DNA from: Legionella lansingensis
GTDB lineage: Bacteria > Pseudomonadota > Gammaproteobacteria > Legionellales > Legionellaceae
Direction: 5' to 3'
Length of the DNA stretch: 64,000 bases
Assembly: GCF_900187355.1 (NCBI RefSeq)
Contig: NZ_LT906451.1
Location: 2,520,001 to 2,584,000 of the forward strand
Position 1 is the stretch's first letter; every line of letters begins with the position of its first letter. The notes beneath the pieces are model-generated. The model made no database searches. It saw nothing but the letters and a program-made list of their open reading frames with translations, and was not told the DNA's origin. Below are positions 17,933 to 28,035 of this stretch, in pieces. Position numbers and translations under genes: made by a program.

Positions 17933-18716
17933 ACCAATCTCCCTCATACTCAATCATTAGGGGGGCATGATCAGACCAACGCGGCTCCCGATAAATTACT
18001 GCATCTGTCACACTGTCCCTTAACCCAGGAGTAATGACTTGATAGTCGATTCTCCAACCCACATTCTTATCTCTTGCAGTTGGACTACGATAAGTCCACC
18101 AGGTGTATTGCCCTTCTTCCTGATTAACCACACGAAAAGCATCAACAAAGCCCATGGAATCAAAAAGCTTATCCATCCAAGCTCTTTCTTCAGGGAGGAA
18201 ACCTGAATTTTTTTGATTAGCCTGCCAATTTTTTAAATCAATTTTTTTATGGGCAATGTTGTAGTCTCCGCAAAGAAGTAACTCTCGTCCCTCCTTTTTT
18301 AAAACTAGCAAATGTTTAGCAAAACGGTCCAAAAAATCATACTTAACTGCTTGCCTTATTTCTCCACTGGTACCAGAAGGCATATAAAGAGAAATGATAC
18401 TTATTTTGGGATAATCAAATTGTAGGTAACGCCCCTCATTGTCACAATAGTCAAAACCCAAGCCTTTTACAACTCGCAGAGGCTTATGGCGAGCATAAAT
18501 GGCTACCCCGCTATAGCCTTTTTTTTGTGCGTCATAATATTCACAAAAATAGCCTTTCGGAAAATAAAGTTCTTCCGATCGCTTATCGCACAATTGAGCT
18601 TTCGTTTCTTGTATACAAACAAAATCAGCGTTTTGTGCATTTAGCCAATCATAAAACCCAGCGCGGGCAGCAGCTCGAATACCATTAGCATTAAATGTAA
18701 TTACTTTCACGTTCAC
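17925..18716 (-). CDS. xthA: Exodeoxyribonuclease III (AP endonuclease), paralogue 2
   Basis: Second EEP-family nuclease, 263 residues, with FNANGIRAAARAGF at the N-terminus (resembling the ExoA/human APE1 branch), CIQETKAQ, GDYNIAHKKIDL and SDHAPLMIEY. The two copies differ enough to be distinct subfamilies rather than a recent duplication. Two AP endonucleases side by side may divide AP-site cleavage and 3' repair. Upstream is the wrbA-arsC pair on the same strand. Confidence 0.9.
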   Translation of the reverse strand: MNVKVITFNANGIRAAARAGFYDWLNAQNADFVCIQETKAQLCDKRSEELYFPKGYFCEYYDAQKKGYSGVAIYARHKPLRVVKGLGFDYCDNEGRYLQFDYPKISIISLYMPSGTSGEIRQAVKYDFLDRFAKHLLVLKKEGRELLLCGDYNIAHKKIDLKNWQANQKNSGFLPEERAWMDKLFDSMGFVDAFRVVNQEEGQYTWWTYRSPTARDKNVGWRIDYQVITPGLRDSVTDAVIYREPRWSDHAPLMIEYEGDWYA

Positions 18717-18730
18717 ACCATTGAGTAAAA

Positions 18731-19679
<949 letters not shown>

Positions 19680-19862
19680 CTTTTTAAAGAGCTAAGTATA
19701 GCGCTAATTTGCTAAAAGTACTTGTATATTTTTTTTGATGCTAAACGTTTTTACCTATTAAATTAAACGAAGTACATTGTCATTTGGAGTTCCAATATGA
19801 GATAGTAAAAAAGCTGTATATTTAAGCTGTGTTTATACCTCTGGTAACAATAATAATTTTAC

Positions 19863-21104
19863 ATGGTCTATTGTTTCATGGATTGGAAACATAAATTAAC
19901 TACAAAATTTTATGAAGCAAAACGTTTTATTTTGTTTGTGGTCGAGCATTTTATAAAAGATGATTGTACTTATAGGGCTTCAGCGTTAGCATTCACTAGT
20001 CTGCTTGCTGTTGTACCTTTAATGAGTGTTAGCCTAACGCTGCTCTCCTCTTTTCCCGTTTTTGAAAAATTATCTCAGCCCGTGCAAGATTTTATTTTTC
20101 AAAATTTCGTGCCGGCAACAGGTAAAGTAATTCAAAATTATCTAAAACAATTCTCCACGCAAGTCTCCAAACTCTCTATATGGGGAGTGGCTATTTTGTT
20201 CCTAACCGCTTTATTAGTGATGGTCACAATAGAAAAGGCAATGAACCGAATTTGGAAGGTCCATACTCCTCGAAAAGGAGTAGTGGCCTTTTTATTATAT
20301 TGGGCTATTTTGTCTCTTGGACCTGTTTTTCTTGGTCTAAGCTTAGCTGCCAGTTCTTATGTTTTGTCTTTGCTTTTCACTCAAGAATATCGTGCTCCTT
20401 TAGTTCTTCTAAATAGCATTCCTTTTTTTCTTTCCTTGGTGGGCTTTACCTTTTTGTATGTTGTGGTTCCCAATTGTCCGGTTAAAATTATTCATGGCTT
20501 ATGGGGAGGATTGGTCGCAGCTATTTTATTTGAGTCTGCGAAACAGGCTTTCGCGTATTATTTAGCCCAGTTTGACACGTATGAACTGCTCTATGGCGCG
20601 TTCGCTACCATTCCTATCTTTTTTGTTTGGGTATATTGGGTATGGGTAATCACCCTTCTCGGTGCAGAAATTAGCTACGCGCTTTCCGTTCATTATAAAA
20701 GACGACCTGGGATACCCATCGACGGTTTCTCACATGCCTTATTATGGTTGCATCAACTCTGGTTAGCTCAACAATCAGGGAGAGGTTTAACTCGTGAGGC
20801 TCTGATCTCCGCAAGTTCTCTGCCCTTTGCAATTAACGTAGATAATATGATCCATGAACTGATAAGCTCAGGGCTTGTTCACAATACCGATACAGGTGAG
20901 TTAATGTTGAGTCGCGATCTCAATCAAGTGACTCTTTACTGGCTCACCCAACATCTCCCATATCGATTACCCACCCGTGTAGAATTAGAAAGAGAAGATT
21001 TACCCCACACCATCTACTGGCGAGAAGTGTTAGATAAAACCGATCTAGAACTGCAAAAGGCGCTGGCCATTGACTTAAATCAGCTTTTTAGCCAAAGCTC
21101 TTAG
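19863..21104 (+). CDS. YihY/BrkB family inner-membrane protein
   Basis: Integral membrane protein of the YihY family (formerly misnamed ribonuclease BN). The characteristic DDCTYRASALAFTSLLAVVPL lies at residues 37-57, about six membrane segments follow to near residue 280, and a cytosolic winged-helix-like tail of about 130 residues ends the protein. Molecular function is not established. The start is uncertain: ATG 19863 and ATG 19878 both lack a good ribosome-binding site. Confidence 0.85.
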   Translation: MVYCFMDWKHKLTTKFYEAKRFILFVVEHFIKDDCTYRASALAFTSLLAVVPLMSVSLTLLSSFPVFEKLSQPVQDFIFQNFVPATGKVIQNYLKQFSTQVSKLSIWGVAILFLTALLVMVTIEKAMNRIWKVHTPRKGVVAFLLYWAILSLGPVFLGLSLAASSYVLSLLFTQEYRAPLVLLNSIPFFLSLVGFTFLYVVVPNCPVKIIHGLWGGLVAAILFESAKQAFAYYLAQFDTYELLYGAFATIPIFFVWVYWVWVITLLGAEISYALSVHYKRRPGIPIDGFSHALLWLHQLWLAQQSGRGLTREALISASSLPFAINVDNMIHELISSGLVHNTDTGELMLSRDLNQVTLYWLTQHLPYRLPTRVELEREDLPHTIYWREVLDKTDLELQKALAIDLNQLFSQSS

Positions 21105-21250
21105 AGCTTGTTAATTAATTCGCTAAAAATAGAACACTAGCCATTATTTGCGAGCATCGCAGCGCAGTTTACGCGAGAGTAAATGAGCAGCGAAGCGCAG
21201 CAAATGACGGCTGGTGTTCATTTTTAGTTAGAATTAATTAACAAGCTCTT
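21103..21250. repeat. Inverted repeat of about 148 bp between converging genes
   Basis: The ends AGAGCTTGTTAATTAATTC (left) and its complement (right) are perfectly matched; the inner arms (GAACACTAGCC against GGCTGGTGTTC) are near matches, as are inner GC-rich parts (AGCGCAG...). The right arm encodes the final nine residues and stop of sulP. It probably also terminates both converging transcripts. Confidence 0.75.
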
Positions 21251-22924
21251 AAGCTCTTCACCGACCCTCGCAGTAGTCCGGGTAAGTTGCTCAGAGCTCA
21301 TTTTGAGCGCTTGGGCAAAATCCTGAAAAATATTCTCTCTCTTCACTAAGTCAACAATTCCTGTTTTTTCAAGTTCAGAATAAATACGCGCATTAGCCTC
21401 AGTTAACATGACATGAACTTGATGTTTCTGCAGGCTCAGGATCACCTCTTCTAAGGTTTGTAATCCGGTAATATCCATGAAAGGAACGCGAGCTAATCGA
21501 ATAATCAAAATCTTTGGCTCAGTGTGCGTAATAGCCAGCGCGTGTTCTAGTTTTTCAACAGCTCCAAAGAATAACGGCCCTTCGATCATGTAAATCAATA
21601 TATCTTCGTTGAGACCAACCGACTTTGGATTGACTAGCTCCTCTTGCAAATCTAGATTGCTGACTCGTTGTACTGCAACACTTGAGGCCATTCGTCTTAA
21701 AAATTGAAAAGCGGCTAAAATCACACCAACATATACCGCCATTACTAAATCCACAGCAATCGTTAGTACAAAAGTAGTTAGTAAGATCATGACATCGGCT
21801 CGTGGTGCACATTTAATCATCTTTAGGAAATGTCGAGCTTCACTCATGTTCCAGGCAACAACAAATAAGATCGCTGCAAGCACGCATAAGGGAATATTTA
21901 CGGCCAATGGAGCTAAAAAGATGATGATCGTTAATAAAATAATGGCATGTACTATACCAGCAAGGGGGCTATTACCACCATTACGAATATTGGTAGCCGT
22001 TCTTGCAATGGCACCAGTGGCAGCAAACCCGCCAAATAAAGGAGCAGCGATATTGGCAATCCCTTGGCCAATTAATTCTTGATTAGAGTTGTGGCGCGTA
22101 CCTGCCATTCCATCGGCAACAACGGCAGAAAGTAATGATTCAATAGCTCCAAGCATGGCAATGGCAAAAGCTGGTCCCATCAACTCCATTAATCGATCCA
22201 CAGTAATTTCAGGCAAATGAAAGCCAGGCAATCCCTGAGGAATGCCTCCAAATGTGCTACCGATTGTGGCCACACCATCAAAATGGAAGATTGCTTGAAC
22301 TACCGTCGCTACAACCAACGCAACCAAAGGACCCGGCACACGGCTTAAGCCAGGTAATTTATATGAATAAAGTACTAACGCCAGGGAAATCAGAGATAAT
22401 GCAGTTGTTGTCGTATTTAACTGCGGAAGCACTTGCAGAAGATGCAGAAATTTCTCATGAAAATGCCCTCCGCCTACAGCGGGTAGACCAAAAAAATCTT
22501 TCCATTGCCCCACCCAAATGATAACAGCTATCCCTGCAGTAAAACCAACAATTACCGGTTGAGGGATGTATTTAATAACGGTACCAAAACGGGCCACACC
22601 CAAGAAGAAAAGAATAACCCCTGCCATGAGGGTGGCGATTTGCAGTCCATCAATTCCATACTTTGCTGTAATCCCTGAAAGAATAACGATGAAGGCACCT
22701 GTCGGCCCCGCAATTTGCAAGCGACTGCCACCCAATAAAGACACCAGTGCCCCAGCAACAATAGCGGTATAAATACCCTGCTCAGGTTTTGCACCTGAGG
22801 CAATAGCAAAAGCCATGGCCAGAGGAAGAGCAACGACACCAACGATAACCCCTGAAATGATATTGGGCAGCCAATGTTGTCGTTGTAATAATCCTGTACG
22901 ATAAGCTTCTAGGAAAGCAATCAT
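21224..22924 (-). CDS. SulP family anion transporter
   Basis: SLC26/SulP inner-membrane transporter, 566 residues. About 12-14 membrane segments (GVIVGVVALPLAMAFAIASG at the start of the domain) are followed by a cytosolic STAS domain (about residues 430-540, ILIIRLARVPFMDITGLQTLEE). Substrate could be sulfate, bicarbonate or another anion. The last residues (SLLINSN) are encoded within an inverted repeat, so the natural C-terminus may have been altered. Confidence 0.9.
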   Translation of the reverse strand: MIAFLEAYRTGLLQRQHWLPNIISGVIVGVVALPLAMAFAIASGAKPEQGIYTAIVAGALVSLLGGSRLQIAGPTGAFIVILSGITAKYGIDGLQIATLMAGVILFFLGVARFGTVIKYIPQPVIVGFTAGIAVIIWVGQWKDFFGLPAVGGGHFHEKFLHLLQVLPQLNTTTTALSLISLALVLYSYKLPGLSRVPGPLVALVVATVVQAIFHFDGVATIGSTFGGIPQGLPGFHLPEITVDRLMELMGPAFAIAMLGAIESLLSAVVADGMAGTRHNSNQELIGQGIANIAAPLFGGFAATGAIARTATNIRNGGNSPLAGIVHAIILLTIIIFLAPLAVNIPLCVLAAILFVVAWNMSEARHFLKMIKCAPRADVMILLTTFVLTIAVDLVMAVYVGVILAAFQFLRRMASSVAVQRVSNLDLQEELVNPKSVGLNEDILIYMIEGPLFFGAVEKLEHALAITHTEPKILIIRLARVPFMDITGLQTLEEVILSLQKHQVHVMLTEANARIYSELEKTGIVDLVKRENIFQDFAQALKMSSEQLTRTTARVGEELKSLLINSN

Positions 22925-23048
22925 CTCGTTATACGCGTTGGGACAATGAGATAATTATTATACCTGCTATTAACGATTTTGCCATAAATATTTACATTAG
23001 ACGCTAATATGATTCATAGTGAATAAGAATTAACTCCTTAAGAGTCGA

Positions 23049-24368
23049 TTACAGGATATAACGTGTTAAGTCGTCATCCTCTACTAATTTACCTAAGTGT
23101 TTATCAACATAGGATTTATCAATATGGACTGACTCACCTGCTTTATCAGTTGCTTCAAAGGAGACAACTTCCAATAATCGCTCCATCACTGTATACAAAC
23201 GCCGTGCACCAATATTTTCTGTACGCTCATTGACTTTCCAAGCCACTTCAGCAATACGACGAACACCTGTAACATCAAAGGTTAATTGTAAACCTTCCGT
23301 TGCCATTAGGGCGGTGTATTGTTCAGTTAAAGAAGCACTTGGTTCAGTTAGGATACGAACAAAATCCTCGACAGTAAGTGCACCTAATTCGACACGAATA
23401 GGCAAACGACCTTGCAATTCGGCAATTAAATCCGAGGGTTTAGCCACGTGGAAAGCACCTGAAGCAATAAACAAAATGTGATCAGATTTGATCATACCGT
23501 ATTTTGTCGATACTGTTGTGCCTTCGACCAAAGGTAGAAGATCGCGCTGGACACCTTCGCGGGAAACATCACCTCCGGTCCCATGTTCTGCGCGCCTGGC
23601 AACTTTATCCAACTCATCGATAAAGACGATGCCATTTTGTTCAACATTTTCAATAGCACGGGTTTTGATATCTTCTTCATTGATTAATTTAGCAGCCTCT
23701 TCCTCACGTAAGATTTTCATTGCTTTGGCAATGGTTAATTTGCGTGTTCGCGTGCGACCACTGCCCATTTGCTGGAACATGGATTGCAATTGACTCGTCA
23801 TTTCTTCCATTCCCGGTGGTGCCATGATCTCTACACCCACCTGGGCTGCTGACAATTCAATTTCAATTTCATTATCATCTAAGAGTCCCTCTCGCAATTG
23901 CTTGCGGAAAATTTGGCGAGTAGAGGATTCTTTTTCGCTCGGTGTGAGGCCAACTCTTGGTGGCGGTAAGAGAACATCTAAAATACGCTCTTCAGCAGCA
24001 TCTTCAGCCAAATGTTCTACTTTCTTCATCGCCAATTCACGTTCTTGCTTAACAGCAATGTCAATCAAATCGCGCAGAATAGAGTCAACATCGCGCCCTA
24101 CATAACCCACTTCAGTAAACTTGGTCGCTTCGACTTTGATAAAAGGTGCATTCGCCAATTTGGCCAACCGTCTAGCAATTTCGGTTTTACCAACACCTGT
24201 TGGGCCTATCATCAAAATGTTTTTGGGCATAATCTCGCTGCGCAAGACCGGATCTTGTATTTGCATCCGACGCCAACGATTGCGTAATGCAATGGCCACA
24301 GCACGTTTCGCTTCATCCTGACCAATGATATGTTTATTTAATTCTTGTACAATTTCCCGAGGAGTCAT
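23049..24368 (-). CDS. hslU: HslU ATPase subunit of the HslVU protease
   Basis: AAA+ unfoldase of the bacterial proteasome-like HslVU (ClpYQ) protease. ATG 24368 gives [21 protein letters not shown]; the frame is open further upstream but overlaps hslV. Walker A GPTGVGKT at residues 55-62, the GYVGRDV pore motif, Walker B FIDELDK, and the C-terminal DLTRYIL tail that inserts into HslV are all present. Seven bases separate it from hslV. Confidence 0.97.
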   Translation of the reverse strand: MTPREIVQELNKHIIGQDEAKRAVAIALRNRWRRMQIQDPVLRSEIMPKNILMIGPTGVGKTEIARRLAKLANAPFIKVEATKFTEVGYVGRDVDSILRDLIDIAVKQERELAMKKVEHLAEDAAEERILDVLLPPPRVGLTPSEKESSTRQIFRKQLREGLLDDNEIEIELSAAQVGVEIMAPPGMEEMTSQLQSMFQQMGSGRTRTRKLTIAKAMKILREEEAAKLINEEDIKTRAIENVEQNGIVFIDELDKVARRAEHGTGGDVSREGVQRDLLPLVEGTTVSTKYGMIKSDHILFIASGAFHVAKPSDLIAELQGRLPIRVELGALTVEDFVRILTEPSASLTEQYTALMATEGLQLTFDVTGVRRIAEVAWKVNERTENIGARRLYTVMERLLEVVSFEATDKAGESVHIDKSYVDKHLGKLVEDDDLTRYIL

Positions 24369-24375
24369 TACTATT

Positions 24376-24924
24376 CTATTCACTATCACTTTCCAATTCT
24401 TCAATGGTTAAATTGTTGTTGGTATATATGCAAATATCAGCAGCAATAGCCAAACTTTTACGCACGATCTCAAGCGCTGATAATTTTGTATTCTCTAGCA
24501 ATGCCTTGGCAGAGGATTTAGCAAAAGGACCTCCTGAACCGATAGCAATAAGTCCTTCTTCCGGTTCGATGACATCGCCATTTCCTGTAATAATTAAGGA
24601 AGCCTTGCTGTCAGCCACAGCTAAAAGCGCTTCCAAACGCCGCAAAATTTTGTCTGTTCGCCAATCTTTGGCGAGCTCCACGGCAGCACGAACTAAATGA
24701 CCCTGATGCATTTCAAGTTTTCGTTCAAAACGCTCAAACAAGGTGAAAGCATCTGCGGTTCCACCAGCAAAACCTGCAATGACTTTATCTTTATATAAGC
24801 GCCTTACTTTGCGGGCATTACCCTTCATAATGGTGTCGCCCATGGTGACTTGACCATCTCCACCAATAACCACCTTACTGCCGCGTCGAACAGACAGGAT
24901 GGTCGTACCACGATATTGATCCAA
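24376..24924 (-). CDS. hslV: HslV peptidase subunit
   Basis: Threonine peptidase of the HslVU complex. The six-residue leader MDQYRG is followed by the catalytic TTILSVRRG (T7 becomes the N-terminus after processing). [10 protein letters not shown] and [10 protein letters not shown] are conserved. First gene of the hslVU operon, preceded by a heat-shock-type promoter. Confidence 0.97.
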   Translation of the reverse strand: MDQYRGTTILSVRRGSKVVIGGDGQVTMGDTIMKGNARKVRRLYKDKVIAGFAGGTADAFTLFERFERKLEMHQGHLVRAAVELAKDWRTDKILRRLEALLAVADSKASLIITGNGDVIEPEEGLIAIGSGGPFAKSSAKALLENTKLSALEIVRKSLAIAADICIYTNNNLTIEELESDSE

Positions 24925-24954
24925 AATGTATCCTCACTGTTGATGGTTTGCCAT

Positions 24955-24981
24955 AAATGGGGTTGAAGAAAAAAAAATCAA
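24955..24981 (-). promoter_or_regulatory. Sigma32-like promoter of hslVU
   Basis: On the minus strand, TTGATT (24981-24976), a 13-base spacer, and CCCCATTT (24962-24955), which matches the sigma32 -10 consensus CCCCATnT fully. A transcript would start roughly 25 bases before hslV. Heat-shock control of hslVU is known in E. coli. Confidence 0.6.
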
Positions 24982-25000
24982 TAGATAAGCGATAATTTTT

Positions 25001-25018
25001 TAGGGTCTGTTGACAATT
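25001..25018. repeat. Single end of the GTCTGTTGACAATT repeat
   Basis: TAGGGTCTGTTGACAATT matches one terminus of the complete element at 29475-29629. Here only one end is seen, directly beyond the 3' end of the zur-like gene. Confidence 0.5.
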
Positions 25019-25028
25019 ACTTTTTGGT

Positions 25029-25469
25029 TTAGATATCTAGGGTTGGCTGACATTTCTCACAAACTCCCTTCAATTCAATGGCATCTTGCCCTAAATGAAA
25101 TTGATGGTCTTGTGTTAATTTTTGGATCAGGGAATGCATTTCACTATGATAGACCTCTTGCACCTGATGACACTGATAACACACCATCAAAATCTCAGAA
25201 GGTAGATGTTTTTCGGGTTCATGACAAAGCATATAGGATTGAATGGATTCAATTTTATGAACGACTCCGTAATCCACAAAATAATCCAAAACGCGATAAA
25301 CAGAGGGGGGCGTAGAGCGTTGTTTTATTGCTGAAAGCTTATCAAGTATTTCATAAGCTTTAAGTGGCCGTTCACCCTGCCACAAAATATAGAGAACTGT
25401 CTTACGTAAAGACGTCAATTTAAGATTAATTGTATTACAATAAGTCAGAAAGGAAGCGGGGTAGATCAT
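25029..25469 (-). CDS. zur: Fur-family transcriptional regulator, Zur-like
   Basis: Zinc- or metal-responsive repressor of the Fur family, 146 residues. The N-terminal winged helix (LTSLRKTVLYILWQGERPLKAYEIL ... PPSVYRVLDYFVDYG) is followed by the dimerisation domain with two CxxC pairs for structural zinc (C97/C100 and C137/C140). The pattern is closer to Zur than to Fur, because a C82-H83 pair occupies the regulatory-site region. No znu genes are in the window. It is 38 bp downstream of deoB. Confidence 0.8.
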   Translation of the reverse strand: MIYPASFLTYCNTINLKLTSLRKTVLYILWQGERPLKAYEILDKLSAIKQRSTPPSVYRVLDYFVDYGVVHKIESIQSYMLCHEPEKHLPSEILMVCYQCHQVQEVYHSEMHSLIQKLTQDHQFHLGQDAIELKGVCEKCQPTLDI

Positions 25470-25507
25470 GTGTATCGATATTTATCTTTTAATAAATTCA
25501 GAGTACT

Positions 25508-26740
25508 TTAAGTTAAACGGTTAATAAAAGATACACCATGGAGTAAAGGAGGAATGTTTAGATGCTCTGCTATACTTTGGCCAATATCAGCAAAGCTATC
25601 TCGGCGACCAATAAATTGACTAGAGACTCCGGGTCCAAAAACCAAAACAGGAATATGCTCTCGCGTATGGTCCGAGCCTGGCATGGTAGGATCGCAACCA
25701 TGATCAGCAGCAATCACCACTCGATCATCAGCATTAAGCAGTCGCTCTAGTTCTGGCATACGAGCATCAAATTGCTCAAGCGCATGGGCATAACCTGCGA
25801 CATCACGTCTATGACCATAAGATGAATCAAAATCCACAAAATTGGTGAAAACCAAACTGCCGGCAGGTGCTGTTTTCATAGCTGCCAGGGTAGCATCAAA
25901 CAATGCCATATTGCCATCTGCTTTTATTGTTTGAGTCAAGCCCTGGTGCGCAAAGATGTCTGCAATCTTACCAATGGCTATGACCTCTCGACCTACCTTT
26001 TTTAATTCATCCAATAAAGTAGGTGCAGGTGGCAAAGTGGCGTAGTCGCGACGATTCCCAGTGCGTGAAAATGAACCAATCTCCCCTATGAAAGGGCGAG
26101 CAATAACGCGACCAATTTGGTATTCATTCACCAATTCGCGCGCTATTTTACAGACCTCATACAGCCGTAGTAACCCAAACGCTTGTTCGTGAGCTGCAAT
26201 CTGAAAGACACTATCTGCAGAGGTATAAATAATCGGTTTCCCTGTCTTTAAGTGCTCCTCACCTAGTTCGTCAATGATGGTCGTACCCGAGGCATGTTTT
26301 TGCCCTAAAACCCCGGGTAATTTTGCTCTTTCTATGAGTTCATCAATTAATTTCTTAGGGAAACACGGTATCTCATGAGGAAAATACCCCCACTCAAATT
26401 GCACCGGAACACCAGCCAATTCCCAATGTCCACTGGGAGTATCTTTGCCCAAGCTTTGCTCAACAGCATAACCATAGTAACCACTGGGCTCAGGCAATTG
26501 CGATAAATCAATCAGTCGTCTCCCTGAGCTCGCTACAGCAGCATGGTACAAACCCAGCCTTGTCAAATTGGGGATGTGCAAAGCTCCCTTACGCACACCT
26601 TCTTTATCAGCATAACCATCCTCACAGGCCAAATGAATATGACCAAAGGTATTCGCTCCTTTATCCCCATAGCGATGAGCATCAAGGCTTGCGCCAATCC
26701 CTAAAGAATCCATCAATAAAATACAAACACGTCCTGGCAT
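25508..26740 (-). CDS. deoB: Phosphopentomutase
   Basis: Interconverts (deoxy)ribose 1-phosphate and 5-phosphate in nucleoside salvage. Alkaline-phosphatase-superfamily fold, 410 residues, with metal-binding MDSLGIGAS near the N-terminus, [13 protein letters not shown], and AADHGCDPT...DHTREHIPV near the C-terminus. Only three bases separate it from the upstream MFS gene, which suggests that the transporter brings in nucleosides or pentoses. Confidence 0.95.
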   Translation of the reverse strand: MPGRVCILLMDSLGIGASLDAHRYGDKGANTFGHIHLACEDGYADKEGVRKGALHIPNLTRLGLYHAAVASSGRRLIDLSQLPEPSGYYGYAVEQSLGKDTPSGHWELAGVPVQFEWGYFPHEIPCFPKKLIDELIERAKLPGVLGQKHASGTTIIDELGEEHLKTGKPIIYTSADSVFQIAAHEQAFGLLRLYEVCKIARELVNEYQIGRVIARPFIGEIGSFSRTGNRRDYATLPPAPTLLDELKKVGREVIAIGKIADIFAHQGLTQTIKADGNMALFDATLAAMKTAPAGSLVFTNFVDFDSSYGHRRDVAGYAHALEQFDARMPELERLLNADDRVVIAADHGCDPTMPGSDHTREHIPVLVFGPGVSSQFIGRRDSFADIGQSIAEHLNIPPLLHGVSFINRLT

Positions 26741-26743
26741 CCG

Positions 26744-28021
26744 TTATTCCTCTACATGTCGACAATGGGTTTCTTTTAATCCGAATAAGACAAGCAATGC
26801 CAAGACCAAACCTATAGGTAAGATAATAGCGGCAAACTGGTAGTCCCCTAAAGAATACACAGGAACCTCATTTACTAATTGCATTTCACCATGACTCATT
26901 AATAAAAGACTAAACAAGTTTTGATAAATGATATAACCACCCTGAGTAAGAATAGAAATGACACTTACGGCTGTAGCTGTCATGATGACTGGACTGCTTT
27001 CTACCACCAAAGCATAGCTAATGACTTGGGCTGCAGTAAAAAAACCCAGTAAGAAAAATAAGATTTTCATGATAGATAGCGAAACTGGAGCAAATAGAAC
27101 GACTAACAAGGTAAGCAACGACGCTATTACCCCTATTTTCATAGGCAATATACGCAAACCTAATTTATCAGAACACCAACCAATCACAGGACCACCAATG
27201 ATTGCTCCTAAAAATAACATGGTGTTGACTGCAGCAGCATCTTCTTTGGAGACTCCCATTCTTTGAATCAGATAGAGAGAGCCCATCATCGCCCCAAAAA
27301 CAGCTATAGCCATGTTCATAAGGCTGGTATATAAAGCTGCCCTCAGTGTTTGCGGATTTAAATAAGCCTTTTTAGCTGCAACGAAAACCGATATTTTTTG
27401 AACAATTTTGTGACTTTCTGTTCGTGTCTTATCAATCATGCCAAAAGCCATGAAGATTAACATGGCCGTTCCAAGCCAACCTACCTGTATGAGGGCATCA
27501 CGCCATCCTATTTGATTGACTAATTTAGTCAGAGGATATTGCGCCAACATCCCCCCTGTCATTCCCATAGTGACGATTGCTCCTGTAACCAGAGCCATAC
27601 GCTTAGGAGGAAACCAACGCGAAGCAAGACGAATGGGACCTAAGAAACAAAATGCACTGCCAATTCCAGTCACAAATCGACAAAATAAAGCGAGATAAAA
27701 CGATTGCGCATGAGCGAGAATAAATGTGCTTATCACGCATAAAAACATAGCAAATAAGATTGTCTTTTTGGTAGAAAATCTGTCAAGGATCATTCCGGCA
27801 ACAAACAGAAAGAGCACATTCGACAAATAGTAAATGCTTGATAAATAGGCCATTTTATCAGCTTGCACGTGAAAATCCTGCATGATGTTGTCAGCAATCG
27901 AGGCAAACATGTTGCCTTGAATAAATTCATAAAAGAAGAATAATGACGCACTAAAACAGACTAGCCAGGGCAACAACACAGAAGCTTGCTTTTCATCTTG
28001 ATATTCTTCCACCATCTGCAT
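26744..28021 (-). CDS. MFS transporter, linked to deoB
   Basis: Twelve-helix MFS carrier, 425 residues, with loop 2-3 motif MILDRFSTKKTI and GIGSAFCFLGPIRLASRWFP. It belongs to the Legionella Pht-like group. The position directly before deoB, and the tandem arrangement with another MFS gene, recall the L. pneumophila PhtC-PhtD pair implicated in pyrimidine nucleoside uptake; that identity is inference and needs a phylogeny. Confidence 0.85.
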   Translation of the reverse strand: MQMVEEYQDEKQASVLLPWLVCFSASLFFFYEFIQGNMFASIADNIMQDFHVQADKMAYLSSIYYLSNVLFLFVAGMILDRFSTKKTILFAMFLCVISTFILAHAQSFYLALFCRFVTGIGSAFCFLGPIRLASRWFPPKRMALVTGAIVTMGMTGGMLAQYPLTKLVNQIGWRDALIQVGWLGTAMLIFMAFGMIDKTRTESHKIVQKISVFVAAKKAYLNPQTLRAALYTSLMNMAIAVFGAMMGSLYLIQRMGVSKEDAAAVNTMLFLGAIIGGPVIGWCSDKLGLRILPMKIGVIASLLTLLVVLFAPVSLSIMKILFFLLGFFTAAQVISYALVVESSPVIMTATAVSVISILTQGGYIIYQNLFSLLLMSHGEMQLVNEVPVYSLGDYQFAAIILPIGLVLALLVLFGLKETHCRHVEE

Positions 28022-28035
28022 AAAAACTCCTAAAT

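Noticed and set aside
24967-24978. A-run before hslV as a terminator or slippage site
   Set aside because: It lies in the promoter spacer and upstream region, with no hairpin beside it.
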